Shown: in pieces, positions 8,394 through 17,101 of the stretch
Layout of the letters: each line of letters begins with the position of its first letter
Numbering within the stretch: the stretch's first letter is position 1
From: Jejuia sp. UBA6058
GTDB lineage: Bacteria > Bacteroidota > Bacteroidia > Flavobacteriales > Flavobacteriaceae
NCBI GenBank assembly: GCA_002428965.1
Contig: DIYI01000009.1
Location: 300,418-364,417, forward strand
Reading direction: 5' to 3'
DNA length: 64,000 nt
Notes under the pieces: model-generated
The model's input: only the letters and a program-made list of their open reading frames with translations
The model's database searches: none
What the model was told of the DNA's origin: nothing
Made by a program: the position numbers and the translations under genes

Positions 8394-9194
8394 ATGTCGT
8401 CTAAATTCCGAACAACTGAAATATCCAATCCTGAGTTCGAAAGTAACAACCTAAGGTTTATTACTGTAAAAACTCCTAACCTACAAGGTCGTGGAGATAT
8501 TTGTGTTTACGTGCCAAAAGTTGAAGATGTACAAGATTTACCAGTTATTATTTTGATGCATGGAGTTTACGGCAGTGCTTGGATTTGGGCGCATAAAGCT
8601 GGTGTTCATTTTACAGCGGATAAAATGATTAATTCCAAAGAGATTTCACCTTTTATTATTGCAATGCCTTCAGACGGACTTTGGGGCGACGGTTCAGCCT
8701 ATTTAGCGCATAATCAAAAAAACTTTGAGCAATGGATTGTAGATGATGTGCGTCATGCGATATTGGAGAACATAGAAACATCATCTCAAACCTCTAAATT
8801 CTTCATTTCAGGACTATCCATGGGAGGTTATGGCGCACTCCATTTAGGAGCAAAATATTCCAATATTTTTAGTGGTATTTCAGGGCATTCTTCAATTACG
8901 CATATAGATCAAATGCCTCTTTTTGTTGAAGAACCTCAACACTTATATCCAAATATCAATTTAGAAGAAGTTTCCGTTTTTAAATCTATTTTGAATAACA
9001 GGAACAATTTATCGCCCTTACGCTTTGATTGCGGCAAAAACGATTTACTCATAGAACATAACAGAGCGTTACATAAGTCACTAGAAACCAACAATATTCC
9101 ACACATTTATGAAGAATTTGAAGGTGCTCATGAATGGGAGTACTGGCAAGTTCATATTAAAGACACACTTCTGTTTTTCAATTCTCTATTGTAA
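8394..9194 (+). CDS. Alpha/beta-hydrolase esterase (putative carbohydrate esterase)
   Basis: 266-residue alpha/beta-hydrolase of the esterase D / feruloyl-esterase-like family. The nucleophile elbow is GLSMGGYGALHLG, and HGVYGSAWIW forms the oxyanion region; the C-terminal EGAHEWEYW supplies the likely catalytic histidine. No signal peptide is evident, so it may act in the cytoplasm. It sits 57 bases after a GH2 gene and before a sulfatase gene, which suggests removal of acyl groups from the imported glycan. Ester specificity is not predictable. Confidence 0.83.
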   Translation: MSSKFRTTEISNPEFESNNLRFITVKTPNLQGRGDICVYVPKVEDVQDLPVIILMHGVYGSAWIWAHKAGVHFTADKMINSKEISPFIIAMPSDGLWGDGSAYLAHNQKNFEQWIVDDVRHAILENIETSSQTSKFFISGLSMGGYGALHLGAKYSNIFSGISGHSSITHIDQMPLFVEEPQHLYPNINLEEVSVFKSILNNRNNLSPLRFDCGKNDLLIEHNRALHKSLETNNIPHIYEEFEGAHEWEYWQVHIKDTLLFFNSLL

Positions 9195-9322
9195 TTTCCA
9201 ATCACTCATTTAGCAATTTACATTACAAATGATTATATCTGTAGGAGGTATGAACTAGAAAGTTTATACGCATTTATAAGTTTAGTATCTTGCCAGTAAT
9301 AAACTAAACTTCATTGCTTAAG

Positions 9323-10759
9323 ATGAGATTATTCATTTTTATTGTGCTTTGCGGCACCATCGTTTCTTGCAAACAAAACGAAGCGCTGTCCGCAGACAAT
9401 TCTGCCATAAAAGAACGACCAACATCAAAACCAAATATCATATTGGTTCTCACCGACGATCAAGGATGGGCGGATGTAGGTTTTAACGGTTGTACTGACA
9501 TTCCAACGCCTAATTTAGATCGGATGGCCAATGAAGGAGTTATTTTTTCAAATGGTTACGTTACTCACCCATATTGCAGTCCTTCACGAGCAGGGATAAT
9601 GACAGGTCGTTATCAAGCACGTTTTGGTCACGATTGCAATATGCCCTATAAAGAAGATAATGACGATACTGTAGGCACACCACTTTCAGAGAAGATGATT
9701 TCCGAAGCACTAAAAGAACAGGGATACCGCACAAGTGCTATAGGTAAATGGCATTTAGGCGATCACCCGAGTTTATATCCTACAAAACAAGGGTTTGATC
9801 ATTGGTTCGGTTTTCCTGGTGGCGGCATGAACTACTGGGGGATTGCAAAGGACCCATCTCATATGGTGTACAGAAATGGTACTCCCGTTCCAGAGGAAGA
9901 ATTGACGTATTTAACAAATGATTTCACGCAAGAAGCAATTAATTTCATAACTAAAAAAGACGAAAAACCGTTTTTTATGTATTTAGCTTATAATGCACCA
10001 CATGCGCCTGACCATGCTACAAAACAATATTTGGAAAACACCAAACATATTGAATATGCTGGCAGAAGTGTTTACGGTGCACTGGTAAACGGAGTAGACC
10101 ATTGTATGGGAAAAATTGATTCGACATTGATTGCCAATAATATCAAAGACAATACTATTATTGTTTATTTAAGTGATAATGGAGGCAGAAAAGAATATGC
10201 AGACAACAGACCATATCGCGGTCATAAAGGCCAAATTTTTGAAGGCGGTATTAAAGTGCCATTTTTTATGAGATGGCCAGGAGCTATAAAGCCAAAACAA
10301 ACTTATGACAAGCCGATTATTGCCTTAGACCTGTTCCCTACTTTTCTTGCTGCTGCTGGTGGAGACATTACAAATGAACCACAACTAGAAGGTAAAAATT
10401 TATTGCCGTACATTAAGAATGAGTTGGATGAAGCGCCTCATGATATGCTATTCTGGCGTTCTGTGGGAGGATTTGAGTATGGTGTTAGAAAAGGGAAATA
10501 CAAACTTTATAAAAGTGCTTATAAAGATAAATTATTGCTTTTTGATTTAGAAGCCGACAGTTATGAGCGCAATAATATTGCAGAGAACCATCCTGAAATT
10601 GTTGCTGAATTGAATGGGGCCTATAAAGTTTGGGATTCGGAAAACATCGATCCGCAATGGTTTGATCCGCATCCAGAAAATGTTATTAAAGAAGAGAACC
10701 GATTGCAAGAAGCTCGAAAAAAATCATTAAATCTTAAGAAGTCCCAAACACCTTTTTAA
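9323..10759 (+). CDS. Formylglycine-dependent sulfatase (S1 family), lipoprotein
   Basis: Type I sulfatase of about 478 residues that removes sulfate esters from sugars. The formylglycine signature CSPSR begins at C85 and is followed by AGIMTGRY; the N-terminal metal site LTDDQGWADVGF and the SDNGG motif are present. The ATG at 9323 is chosen over an upstream TTG because it starts directly with a lipoprotein signal (MRLFIFIVLCGTIVSC, lipobox Cys at about residue 16). Export implies periplasmic or surface action and requires a formylglycine-generating enzyme elsewhere in the genome. Its stop codon abuts the next gene's start, so the two are co-translated. Confidence 0.93.
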   Translation: MRLFIFIVLCGTIVSCKQNEALSADNSAIKERPTSKPNIILVLTDDQGWADVGFNGCTDIPTPNLDRMANEGVIFSNGYVTHPYCSPSRAGIMTGRYQARFGHDCNMPYKEDNDDTVGTPLSEKMISEALKEQGYRTSAIGKWHLGDHPSLYPTKQGFDHWFGFPGGGMNYWGIAKDPSHMVYRNGTPVPEEELTYLTNDFTQEAINFITKKDEKPFFMYLAYNAPHAPDHATKQYLENTKHIEYAGRSVYGALVNGVDHCMGKIDSTLIANNIKDNTIIVYLSDNGGRKEYADNRPYRGHKGQIFEGGIKVPFFMRWPGAIKPKQTYDKPIIALDLFPTFLAAAGGDITNEPQLEGKNLLPYIKNELDEAPHDMLFWRSVGGFEYGVRKGKYKLYKSAYKDKLLLFDLEADSYERNNIAENHPEIVAELNGAYKVWDSENIDPQWFDPHPENVIKEENRLQEARKKSLNLKKSQTPF

Positions 10760-12961
10760 ATGATGAAAACCAACCATTTTTTAGCATCAATTGCTCTTAT
10801 AGTTTTAATCGCTTGTTTTTTTTCTTGTGGAAACGATAAAGCACATATAAAACTTTATACAGATGTTATTTATGAAAAACCACCTTTGGTCAAAATTCCG
10901 AAGGTTGATTTTTTATCGCCAGAGGAAAGCTTAAAAACCATGTATTTACCAGAAGGTTATAGTATTGAGCTAGTGGCCAGCGAACCCATGATAAACGAAC
11001 CTGTAGTAATGGAATGGGATGCTAATGGAAAACTATATGTTGCCGAAATGCTAACCTACATGCAAGATGTGGACGCAACTGATGAAAATGAACCTTGGAG
11101 TAGAATTTCGGTGCTTGAAGACACAAATGGCGATGGAAAAATGGATAAAAGCACGATCTTTATTGATAGCCTAATTTTACCGAGAATTATTATGCCTCTG
11201 GATGACAGATTACTTGTTGGAGAAACATTTAACAGGCATATTTGGAGCTATCGCGATACCAATGGCGATAACGTTGCTGACGAAAAAATTAAACTTTTAG
11301 ATATTCCTAAACGAGATAATGGTAACCTAGAGCACCAAACAGCAAGTATTCTTTGGAATATTGATAACTATATGTATTTGTCCAAAGGTTCTGTGCGCTA
11401 TAGGTTTACACATAACAAGATTGAAACAGATACCATGCTCGATGCACCTGACGGACAATGGGGCTTAACCCAAGATGAAACTGGGCAAATGTATTATTCT
11501 AGCGCAGGAGGAGAAAATCCTGCACTCGGATTCCAAAGACATCCCACTTATGGCAATTTAGAGTTAGAAGGACAAAAAGAAAAAAGCTTTGATTCTGTAT
11601 GGCCCATTATTGGAACTCCTGATGTACAAGGAGGGTTTAAACGTTTGAGAGAAGATGGCACGTTAAACCACTTTACTGCTAGCTGTGGTCAAGCCATATT
11701 CTTAGGAGACAAATTGCCCATGTATGGCGATTTGTTTATCCCAGAACCTGTTGGGCGACTCATACGTAGAGCTAAAGTAGAACGCATCAATGGTAAAACT
11801 GTTTTAACTAATAAGTATGGAGATACCGAATTTTTAGCCTCTACAGATGCTAATTTTAGACCTGTAGATATGAAAACTGGTCCAGATGGTTGTTTGTATG
11901 TAGTGGATATGTATCGCGGCATAATTCAAGAAGGTAATTGGACACGAAAAGGCAGTTTTTTAAGACCTGTTATTGAAAAGATGGGATTAGACAAAAATAT
12001 TGGTAAGGGTAGAATTTACAGAATTGTTCATAATGAGATGCAGCCTTCAAAACCTGTCAAGCTTCTAGATAAATCTTCAGAAGAACTACTACCCTATTTA
12101 AGTCATGCCAATGGATGGTACAGAATAAATGCGCAAAAGCTAATCATTTTAAAAGAGGATACATCTATTCTTCCCAAATTGAAAAAGATGGTTACATCTA
12201 ATGACAATGCCATAGGAAGACTACATGCACTCTGGACTTTAGAAGGTTTAGATGCCATAGGTGAGGAGATTATTTTAAAGAGCTTGAAAGATAAGGACCC
12301 AAGAGTAAAACAAGCTGCCATACGATTAGGAGAACCTTTATTAAAGCAAGACAATAAAACAATTTTCAAAGCCATTACAGATTTAAAAAATGATAGTAAT
12401 ATTGAAATACCCTTACAACTAGTTAATTCATTTTCTACGTATAAAACAGCTGAAACTAAAGCCGTAATAAAAGAGGTTACAGAAAAACATACTAATAATG
12501 AAGTAATTACCTTGGTTGGTACAGAGGCTTTAAAAGACACACCTCCTGTATTGGAACAACTTAAGAAAAAACATATTTTACAAAATAGTAAAGTTAAAAG
12601 AGCAATAATTGAGGGGTATAAAAACTACCAAAGTATATGCGCAGCATGCCATGGTAAGGATGGAAAAGGTATTGGAGATTTGGCACCTTCTTTAATCGGA
12701 TCACCCAGAATTAAAGGAGATCAACAAATAGTTGCTAAAATTTTACTTAACGGATTAACAGGTCCAATTGATGGAAAGGAATACTCAGGCGTTATGGTGG
12801 GCATGAAACATCAAGATGACGAATGGCTGGCTAGCGTACTAACATACATAAGAACGGAACTTAACGATGCTCCACCTATTCTTGAATGGCGCTTAAAAAA
12901 CATTAAAAATCGTATTGGAGAAAGAGATTCGTATTGGACGATGGAAGAATTATATCAATAA
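10760..12961 (+). CDS. PVC-type heme-binding c-cytochrome/dehydrogenase-like lipoprotein
   Basis: 733-residue lipoprotein (lipobox ending FFSC). The N-terminal two-thirds resemble the beta-propeller membrane-bound dehydrogenase domain (sorbosone/glucose dehydrogenase-like; LPEGYSIELVASEPMI, then VVDMYRGIIQEG). HEAT-like repeats follow (about 440-600) and a C-terminal c-type cytochrome domain with heme motif CAACH at 627-631 and a likely Met ligand in GVMVGM. Such proteins are abundant in Planctomycetes and also occur in Bacteroidota glycan loci. It directly follows the sulfatase, with no gap, so it may oxidise a desulfated sugar and pass electrons to a heme. The reaction is unproven. Confidence 0.85.
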   Translation: MMKTNHFLASIALIVLIACFFSCGNDKAHIKLYTDVIYEKPPLVKIPKVDFLSPEESLKTMYLPEGYSIELVASEPMINEPVVMEWDANGKLYVAEMLTYMQDVDATDENEPWSRISVLEDTNGDGKMDKSTIFIDSLILPRIIMPLDDRLLVGETFNRHIWSYRDTNGDNVADEKIKLLDIPKRDNGNLEHQTASILWNIDNYMYLSKGSVRYRFTHNKIETDTMLDAPDGQWGLTQDETGQMYYSSAGGENPALGFQRHPTYGNLELEGQKEKSFDSVWPIIGTPDVQGGFKRLREDGTLNHFTASCGQAIFLGDKLPMYGDLFIPEPVGRLIRRAKVERINGKTVLTNKYGDTEFLASTDANFRPVDMKTGPDGCLYVVDMYRGIIQEGNWTRKGSFLRPVIEKMGLDKNIGKGRIYRIVHNEMQPSKPVKLLDKSSEELLPYLSHANGWYRINAQKLIILKEDTSILPKLKKMVTSNDNAIGRLHALWTLEGLDAIGEEIILKSLKDKDPRVKQAAIRLGEPLLKQDNKTIFKAITDLKNDSNIEIPLQLVNSFSTYKTAETKAVIKEVTEKHTNNEVITLVGTEALKDTPPVLEQLKKKHILQNSKVKRAIIEGYKNYQSICAACHGKDGKGIGDLAPSLIGSPRIKGDQQIVAKILLNGLTGPIDGKEYSGVMVGMKHQDDEWLASVLTYIRTELNDAPPILEWRLKNIKNRIGERDSYWTMEELYQ

Positions 12962-13002
12962 ACTAACTCAAGTCTTAAATTATCTTTTCACGCCTAAAAA
13001 AT

Positions 13003-13032
13003 TAATTTTGTATTTTGTATACAAAATACAAA
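13003..13032 (+). promoter_or_regulatory. Promoter with 26-bp perfect palindrome before the DUF5060 gene
   Basis: TAATTTTG at 13003-13010 is a match to the Bacteroidota -7 consensus. A perfect 26-bp palindrome, centred on GTATAC, spans 13007-13032 and overlaps the -7 element and the probable transcription start. Its size and position suit a dimeric repressor operator. The half-site is TTTGTATTTTGTA. Confidence 0.68.
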
Positions 13033-13072
13033 TAATACCATTAACTTTCGACAGCTAAAAAATTATCCTATT

Positions 13073-14905
13073 ATGAAGAACTTCCATTCAATTATAAACC
13101 GACGACCTTCTATATTATTATTGCTTTTCACCACCCTTGCCTCTTTTTCACAAGAGTCAAATACTACAATTAAAGGTGAATTAAAAGAATGGCATAAAGT
13201 AACTTTAGAGTTTGAAGGACCTGAATCCTCAGAAAGTGATACTAACAATCCATTTTTAAATTATAAACTAGACGTTACATTTAGCCATAATGGTTCTGGC
13301 AAATCTTACAAGATTCCTGGTTATTTCGCGGCAGACGGCAATGCAGCCAATACAAGTGCTATTTCAGGTAAAATTTGGAAAGTGCATTTTGCACCAGACG
13401 AAATTGGCAACTGGACGTACACAGTGCGTTTTGTAAAAGACAAGTGGGCTGCCGTTAGGGAATCTAAAAAATTAAAATCGGCTGGTTTTATGGATAATAG
13501 TGAAGGGGAATTTACCATCGCTCCTACTGATAAAACTGGTAGAGATATGCGTGCAAAAGGACGTTTAGAATATGTTGGAGAGCGCTATTTAAAGTTTGCA
13601 GGTAATGGTGAGTATTTCTTAAAGTGCGGTGCCGATGCTCCAGAAAACTTTTTGGCTTATGAAGAATTTGACGGCACGTTTCATAATGACGGACAAAAAG
13701 ATGATTTGGTTAAAAGTTGGGAAGCTCATGAACAAGATTGGAATGAGGGCGACCCAATTTGGAAAGATGGAAAGGGTAAAGATATTATTGGTGCCGTTAA
13801 CTATTTAGCTTCAAAAGGCATGAATGTATTTTCATTCATCACAATGAATATTCAAGGAGATGATAAAAATGTATTTCCTTATGTTGATTACAATACTTAT
13901 GATCGATTTGATGTGTCTAAACTGGATCAGTGGGAAATAGTTTTTGAACATGCTGATAAACTTGGTATGTTTTTACATTTTAAGACCTTAGAAGCCGAAA
14001 ACCAAGGCTTATTAGATAACGGTGGAACTGGTCTTTACACTAAACTGTACTATCGAGAGCTAATGGCTCGTTTCGGGCACCATTTAGCTTTAAACTGGAA
14101 TTTATGCGAAGAAACTGGGGATTGGCAAAAAAACATTAGAACTTTTCCTGTTGATGTTCAAGGTCGATTGACCTTGGCGGAATATGTGTCTAACATAGAC
14201 CCTTATAATCGCCATATTGTGATTCATAATGGGAATTGGTATACGGGTATTTATGGAAAAAACAGCAAGTTTACTGGTGCATCTTTACAAACCAACAAAC
14301 CAGATTTTAGAAATGTTCATGGTAGCGTATTAAGAATTTTTAATGAGGCTGAAGCCAAAGGAAAAACTTGGGCAGTGGCATGCGACGAACCTGGAGACGC
14401 ACAACACTCGCTTTTACCAGATGATGAAGACCCAGAACATAATGATGCTAGAAAAAATGGGCTTTGGGGTGCGATGATGGCTGGTGCTTGGGGTACGGAA
14501 TGGTATTTTGGCTATGCGCATCCGCATTCAGATTTAACTTGTCAAGACTACCGCTCCAGAGATTTATTTTGGGAGCAAGGTAAAATTTGTTTAGACTTCT
14601 TTAAAGATAATGAGGTACCTGTTGAAACCATGGTATCCAATGATAGTTTAATTTCTTCAAAAGGTGATTATGTTTTAGCTAATGAAGGTGAAACCTATGT
14701 TGTTTTCTTAAAGAATGGGGGCGAATCTAATCTAGATTTGAAAGATAATTCAGGAGAATATTCTGTGATGTGGTATAACCCAAGAATAGGTGGCAAACTT
14801 CAAAAAGGAAAAGTAAAATCTATTAGCGGTTCTGGTCAAAAATCTTTAGGAATGCCTCCAAAAGATAAAGATTTGGATTGGGTGGTTTATGTGCAGAAAA
14901 AGTAG
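13073..14905 (+). CDS. Secreted DUF5060-containing putative glycosidase
   Basis: 610-residue protein with an N-terminal signal peptide (ends ASFSQ, about residue 26). The N-terminal beta-sandwich (about 30-150, with GYFAADGNAANTSA and HFAPDEIGNWTYTVRF) is the DUF5060 domain. It is followed by a TIM-barrel-like segment (about 185-500; LNWNLCEETGDW and WAVACDEPGDAQHS contain candidate acid residues) and a small C-terminal beta domain resembling putative collagen-binding modules. Such proteins are found beside glycan-degrading enzymes in Bacteroidota and Planctomycetes, and are presumed glycosidases. It has its own palindromic promoter, 111 bases after the cytochrome gene. Confidence 0.75.
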   Translation: MKNFHSIINRRPSILLLLFTTLASFSQESNTTIKGELKEWHKVTLEFEGPESSESDTNNPFLNYKLDVTFSHNGSGKSYKIPGYFAADGNAANTSAISGKIWKVHFAPDEIGNWTYTVRFVKDKWAAVRESKKLKSAGFMDNSEGEFTIAPTDKTGRDMRAKGRLEYVGERYLKFAGNGEYFLKCGADAPENFLAYEEFDGTFHNDGQKDDLVKSWEAHEQDWNEGDPIWKDGKGKDIIGAVNYLASKGMNVFSFITMNIQGDDKNVFPYVDYNTYDRFDVSKLDQWEIVFEHADKLGMFLHFKTLEAENQGLLDNGGTGLYTKLYYRELMARFGHHLALNWNLCEETGDWQKNIRTFPVDVQGRLTLAEYVSNIDPYNRHIVIHNGNWYTGIYGKNSKFTGASLQTNKPDFRNVHGSVLRIFNEAEAKGKTWAVACDEPGDAQHSLLPDDEDPEHNDARKNGLWGAMMAGAWGTEWYFGYAHPHSDLTCQDYRSRDLFWEQGKICLDFFKDNEVPVETMVSNDSLISSKGDYVLANEGETYVVFLKNGGESNLDLKDNSGEYSVMWYNPRIGGKLQKGKVKSISGSGQKSLGMPPKDKDLDWVVYVQKK

Positions 14906-14911
14906 TCTGTC

Positions 14912-14962
14912 ATTCTGAATTTATTTCAGAATCTTGTGAGAACCTGAAACAAGTTCAGGTTC
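14912..14962. repeat. Dispersed double-hairpin repeat between convergent genes
   Basis: Two adjacent inverted repeats: ATTCTGAA (14912-14919) with TTCAGAAT (14925-14932), and GAACCTGAA (14940-14948) with TTCAGGTTC (14954-14962). The second motif recurs at 29715-29735, and this type of element (cattctgaa...tcaggat) is common between flavobacterial genes. Located between two convergent stops, it may act as a bidirectional terminator. Confidence 0.7.
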
Positions 14963-14976
14963 TAATAACTATCATT

Positions 14977-17088
14977 CTATTCTTTAGCAATCAAAATATC
15001 TTGCTCTGCATCTTTTATGTGCTTGCGCCACGAAAACTGTTGGTCAAATTGGTTAGGCAAAACAGAAACGTTATAGCGTTCCATTGCTTTTGTTAAGTCT
15101 TTCCAATGTTCTAGTGCTTTTTCTAAATGCAAAACTGCTTTAAATTGTGCGCCTTCTTTTCCAGATTTCCTGTAAGCCTCTAAAAAAGTACCACCTCGAA
15201 GCTTTTCAGCTAAATATAAACCATAATACCCCCAAGCTTCAATATCATTCAGCTCAATATGCAATAATTCATTTTCCGGATATTCCATTTTCAAGGACTT
15301 AGCGATTGCAATTGCTTCTTTACTTTCTTTTTCAGCGACATCAGCTAATGCAATAGGCGTTATTTGGGCATCTTCAAAATTGCCAGCCACAAAATCTTTA
15401 ATATTTACATAACTAGAATCTAATACAGGGTGCTGTATAAATTCATTGATATTTATAAAATCCCCTCTTTTCTCCTTAAAGCCTTCAGTATATAACGTTC
15501 CATCTGATTTGCCTTGGAAAAAACTTGCTAAACGGTTGGCATTCATCGAACCTAATTTCCAACCTTTTAACAATTCCGAAGCATCTTCAATATTAAATTT
15601 TTCCTTCATGGCATTTTCAAAATAGGTATCTGAAGTTTCGTTATCATACAACAGATTACCCCAAACTTTATAGAATAACCATTGCCTTTCGAAAACATAA
15701 TTCCAAGAACGAAACTCCTCTTTAGTAATATAATCTTTAGCAGGAATATAGGTTTCAGAACCTATGATGGTTCCTCCAATATACTCTTGACTATTCTCGT
15801 ATATAAAATCTCTAATAAAATCTGGTTGCGCCCATCTTAAGGCAAAGAAATCTTCGTTTCTTACTGTATAAATACCTTTATAATTTTTAGGTTTAGGATC
15901 CCAATAGGTATCGGTTAAAATACCGCCATGAACTATGGATAGTTTTGGGGACGAATGCCCATGAGACCAATTAAACTTAAACCCTAAATAGACCTCATTT
16001 TCCAAACCTATATTTTCAATGGCGTCACGGGTTAATAGTTCTGTTGATTTGCTAACCGTACCGTGACTCGTTAAACCAGCGGATAACGGTGCTCTGTAAA
16101 AAAGTTTCACTTCTCTATCGGCTTCTTTAATGGCTCTTACAAACGTTCTATCTATCCAATCCTTGCGCTCTTCCGAAGTCATTCCTCCCATACGCTCTCC
16201 AAGTGTAATGCCTACTCCTGCTAAATTTGGATATTCATTGATGGTTTTAGTCACCATTTCTCGCGTATATTCCTCTAAAATAGCATTGGTTTGCCCTTCA
16301 CCCCAAAACGTACCAAAACCACTCCCCTTTTTATATTCACCAATATTATAGGCTTCACTAAATTCGTCTGAAACAAAAATATTCCAGTTAAAAATATAGG
16401 AGTCAATACCACGCTCTTTGGCCATTTTAAAAATCCCTTTATATAATGCTCGCCATTCTTTTAGTTCTTGGTCCGAAAAAGGCTTCGCTTTAGGAAACTT
16501 TTCAGATTGTACCATGAACATATATGGGTGCAAATTCCATAGTGACAACACATTGAATTTATTTTCAACCATCATATCCAAGAAGGATTCCCAAAATTTT
16601 AAATCTTTACAAGTATCATAATGAAGGGATAAATTTTTACCTTTCCTATAAGAGTACCATGGTAAATTAAACTTAATAGCTCTAAATCCGTAATGTGCAT
16701 TTACAGTTTTATTTGTTAGTTTATCCCAAGATTTTCCTGATTGCAGTTGTTCAACAATATTCTGTAAACCGTATAAGAATCCTCTTTTATTATATGCTGA
16801 AAGCACCGTTTTTTTCTGATTATTAGTTAAGTGATAGCTATCATTATCTTTATCTGGAATATTGCTTTTTAATAATAACTGAGCTTCCTTCTGATTATCG
16901 ACGATTACAATATCAGCACCTGATTTTTGAAGATGTGACTTAAGTTTATTTAAACCGTAGCCTAAATCTGTTTTAATATTTTCATCTACAAAAACACCAA
17001 TAGTAGTTGGTTTCTTTTCACAAGAGCAGACAACCAATATGATTAAGGCAAATGTTAAGCTTTTGAGATATTTTAGTTTAGAAATCAT
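14977..17088 (-). CDS. Large lipoprotein with alpha-glucuronidase-like architecture
   Basis: 703-residue lipoprotein (Cys at about 21-23, VVCSC). The first ~120 residues resemble the small alpha/beta domain that precedes the barrel in GH20/GH67-type enzymes. A barrel-like core follows from about residue 128 (YGFRAIKFNLPWYSYRKG), with repeated Trp and acid-rich stretches (FNWNIFVSDEF, GVGITLGERMGGM), then a helical C-terminus. This layout suits an exo-acting glycosidase on uronic acid residues, but I do not recognise a defined family. It is the last gene of the minus-strand group behind the DUF1593 and GH2 genes, with only 13 bases between it and its neighbour. Confidence 0.65.
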   Translation of the reverse strand: MISKLKYLKSLTFALIILVVCSCEKKPTTIGVFVDENIKTDLGYGLNKLKSHLQKSGADIVIVDNQKEAQLLLKSNIPDKDNDSYHLTNNQKKTVLSAYNKRGFLYGLQNIVEQLQSGKSWDKLTNKTVNAHYGFRAIKFNLPWYSYRKGKNLSLHYDTCKDLKFWESFLDMMVENKFNVLSLWNLHPYMFMVQSEKFPKAKPFSDQELKEWRALYKGIFKMAKERGIDSYIFNWNIFVSDEFSEAYNIGEYKKGSGFGTFWGEGQTNAILEEYTREMVTKTINEYPNLAGVGITLGERMGGMTSEERKDWIDRTFVRAIKEADREVKLFYRAPLSAGLTSHGTVSKSTELLTRDAIENIGLENEVYLGFKFNWSHGHSSPKLSIVHGGILTDTYWDPKPKNYKGIYTVRNEDFFALRWAQPDFIRDFIYENSQEYIGGTIIGSETYIPAKDYITKEEFRSWNYVFERQWLFYKVWGNLLYDNETSDTYFENAMKEKFNIEDASELLKGWKLGSMNANRLASFFQGKSDGTLYTEGFKEKRGDFININEFIQHPVLDSSYVNIKDFVAGNFEDAQITPIALADVAEKESKEAIAIAKSLKMEYPENELLHIELNDIEAWGYYGLYLAEKLRGGTFLEAYRKSGKEGAQFKAVLHLEKALEHWKDLTKAMERYNVSVLPNQFDQQFSWRKHIKDAEQDILIAKE

Positions 17089-17101
17089 TCAATTTAAATG
17101 G

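Noticed and set aside
9243..9258. AGGAGG followed at once by ATG AAC TAG, a two-codon minigene-like sequence
   Set aside because: The spacing between the Shine-Dalgarno-like motif and ATG is too short, Bacteroidota seldom use strong SD sites, and nothing around supports a leader function.
14878..15096. 72-codon frame across the repeat after the DUF5060 gene
   Set aside because: It translates the dispersed repeat (CHSEFISESCENLKQVQ) and then the opposite strand of the lipoprotein gene; not a gene.
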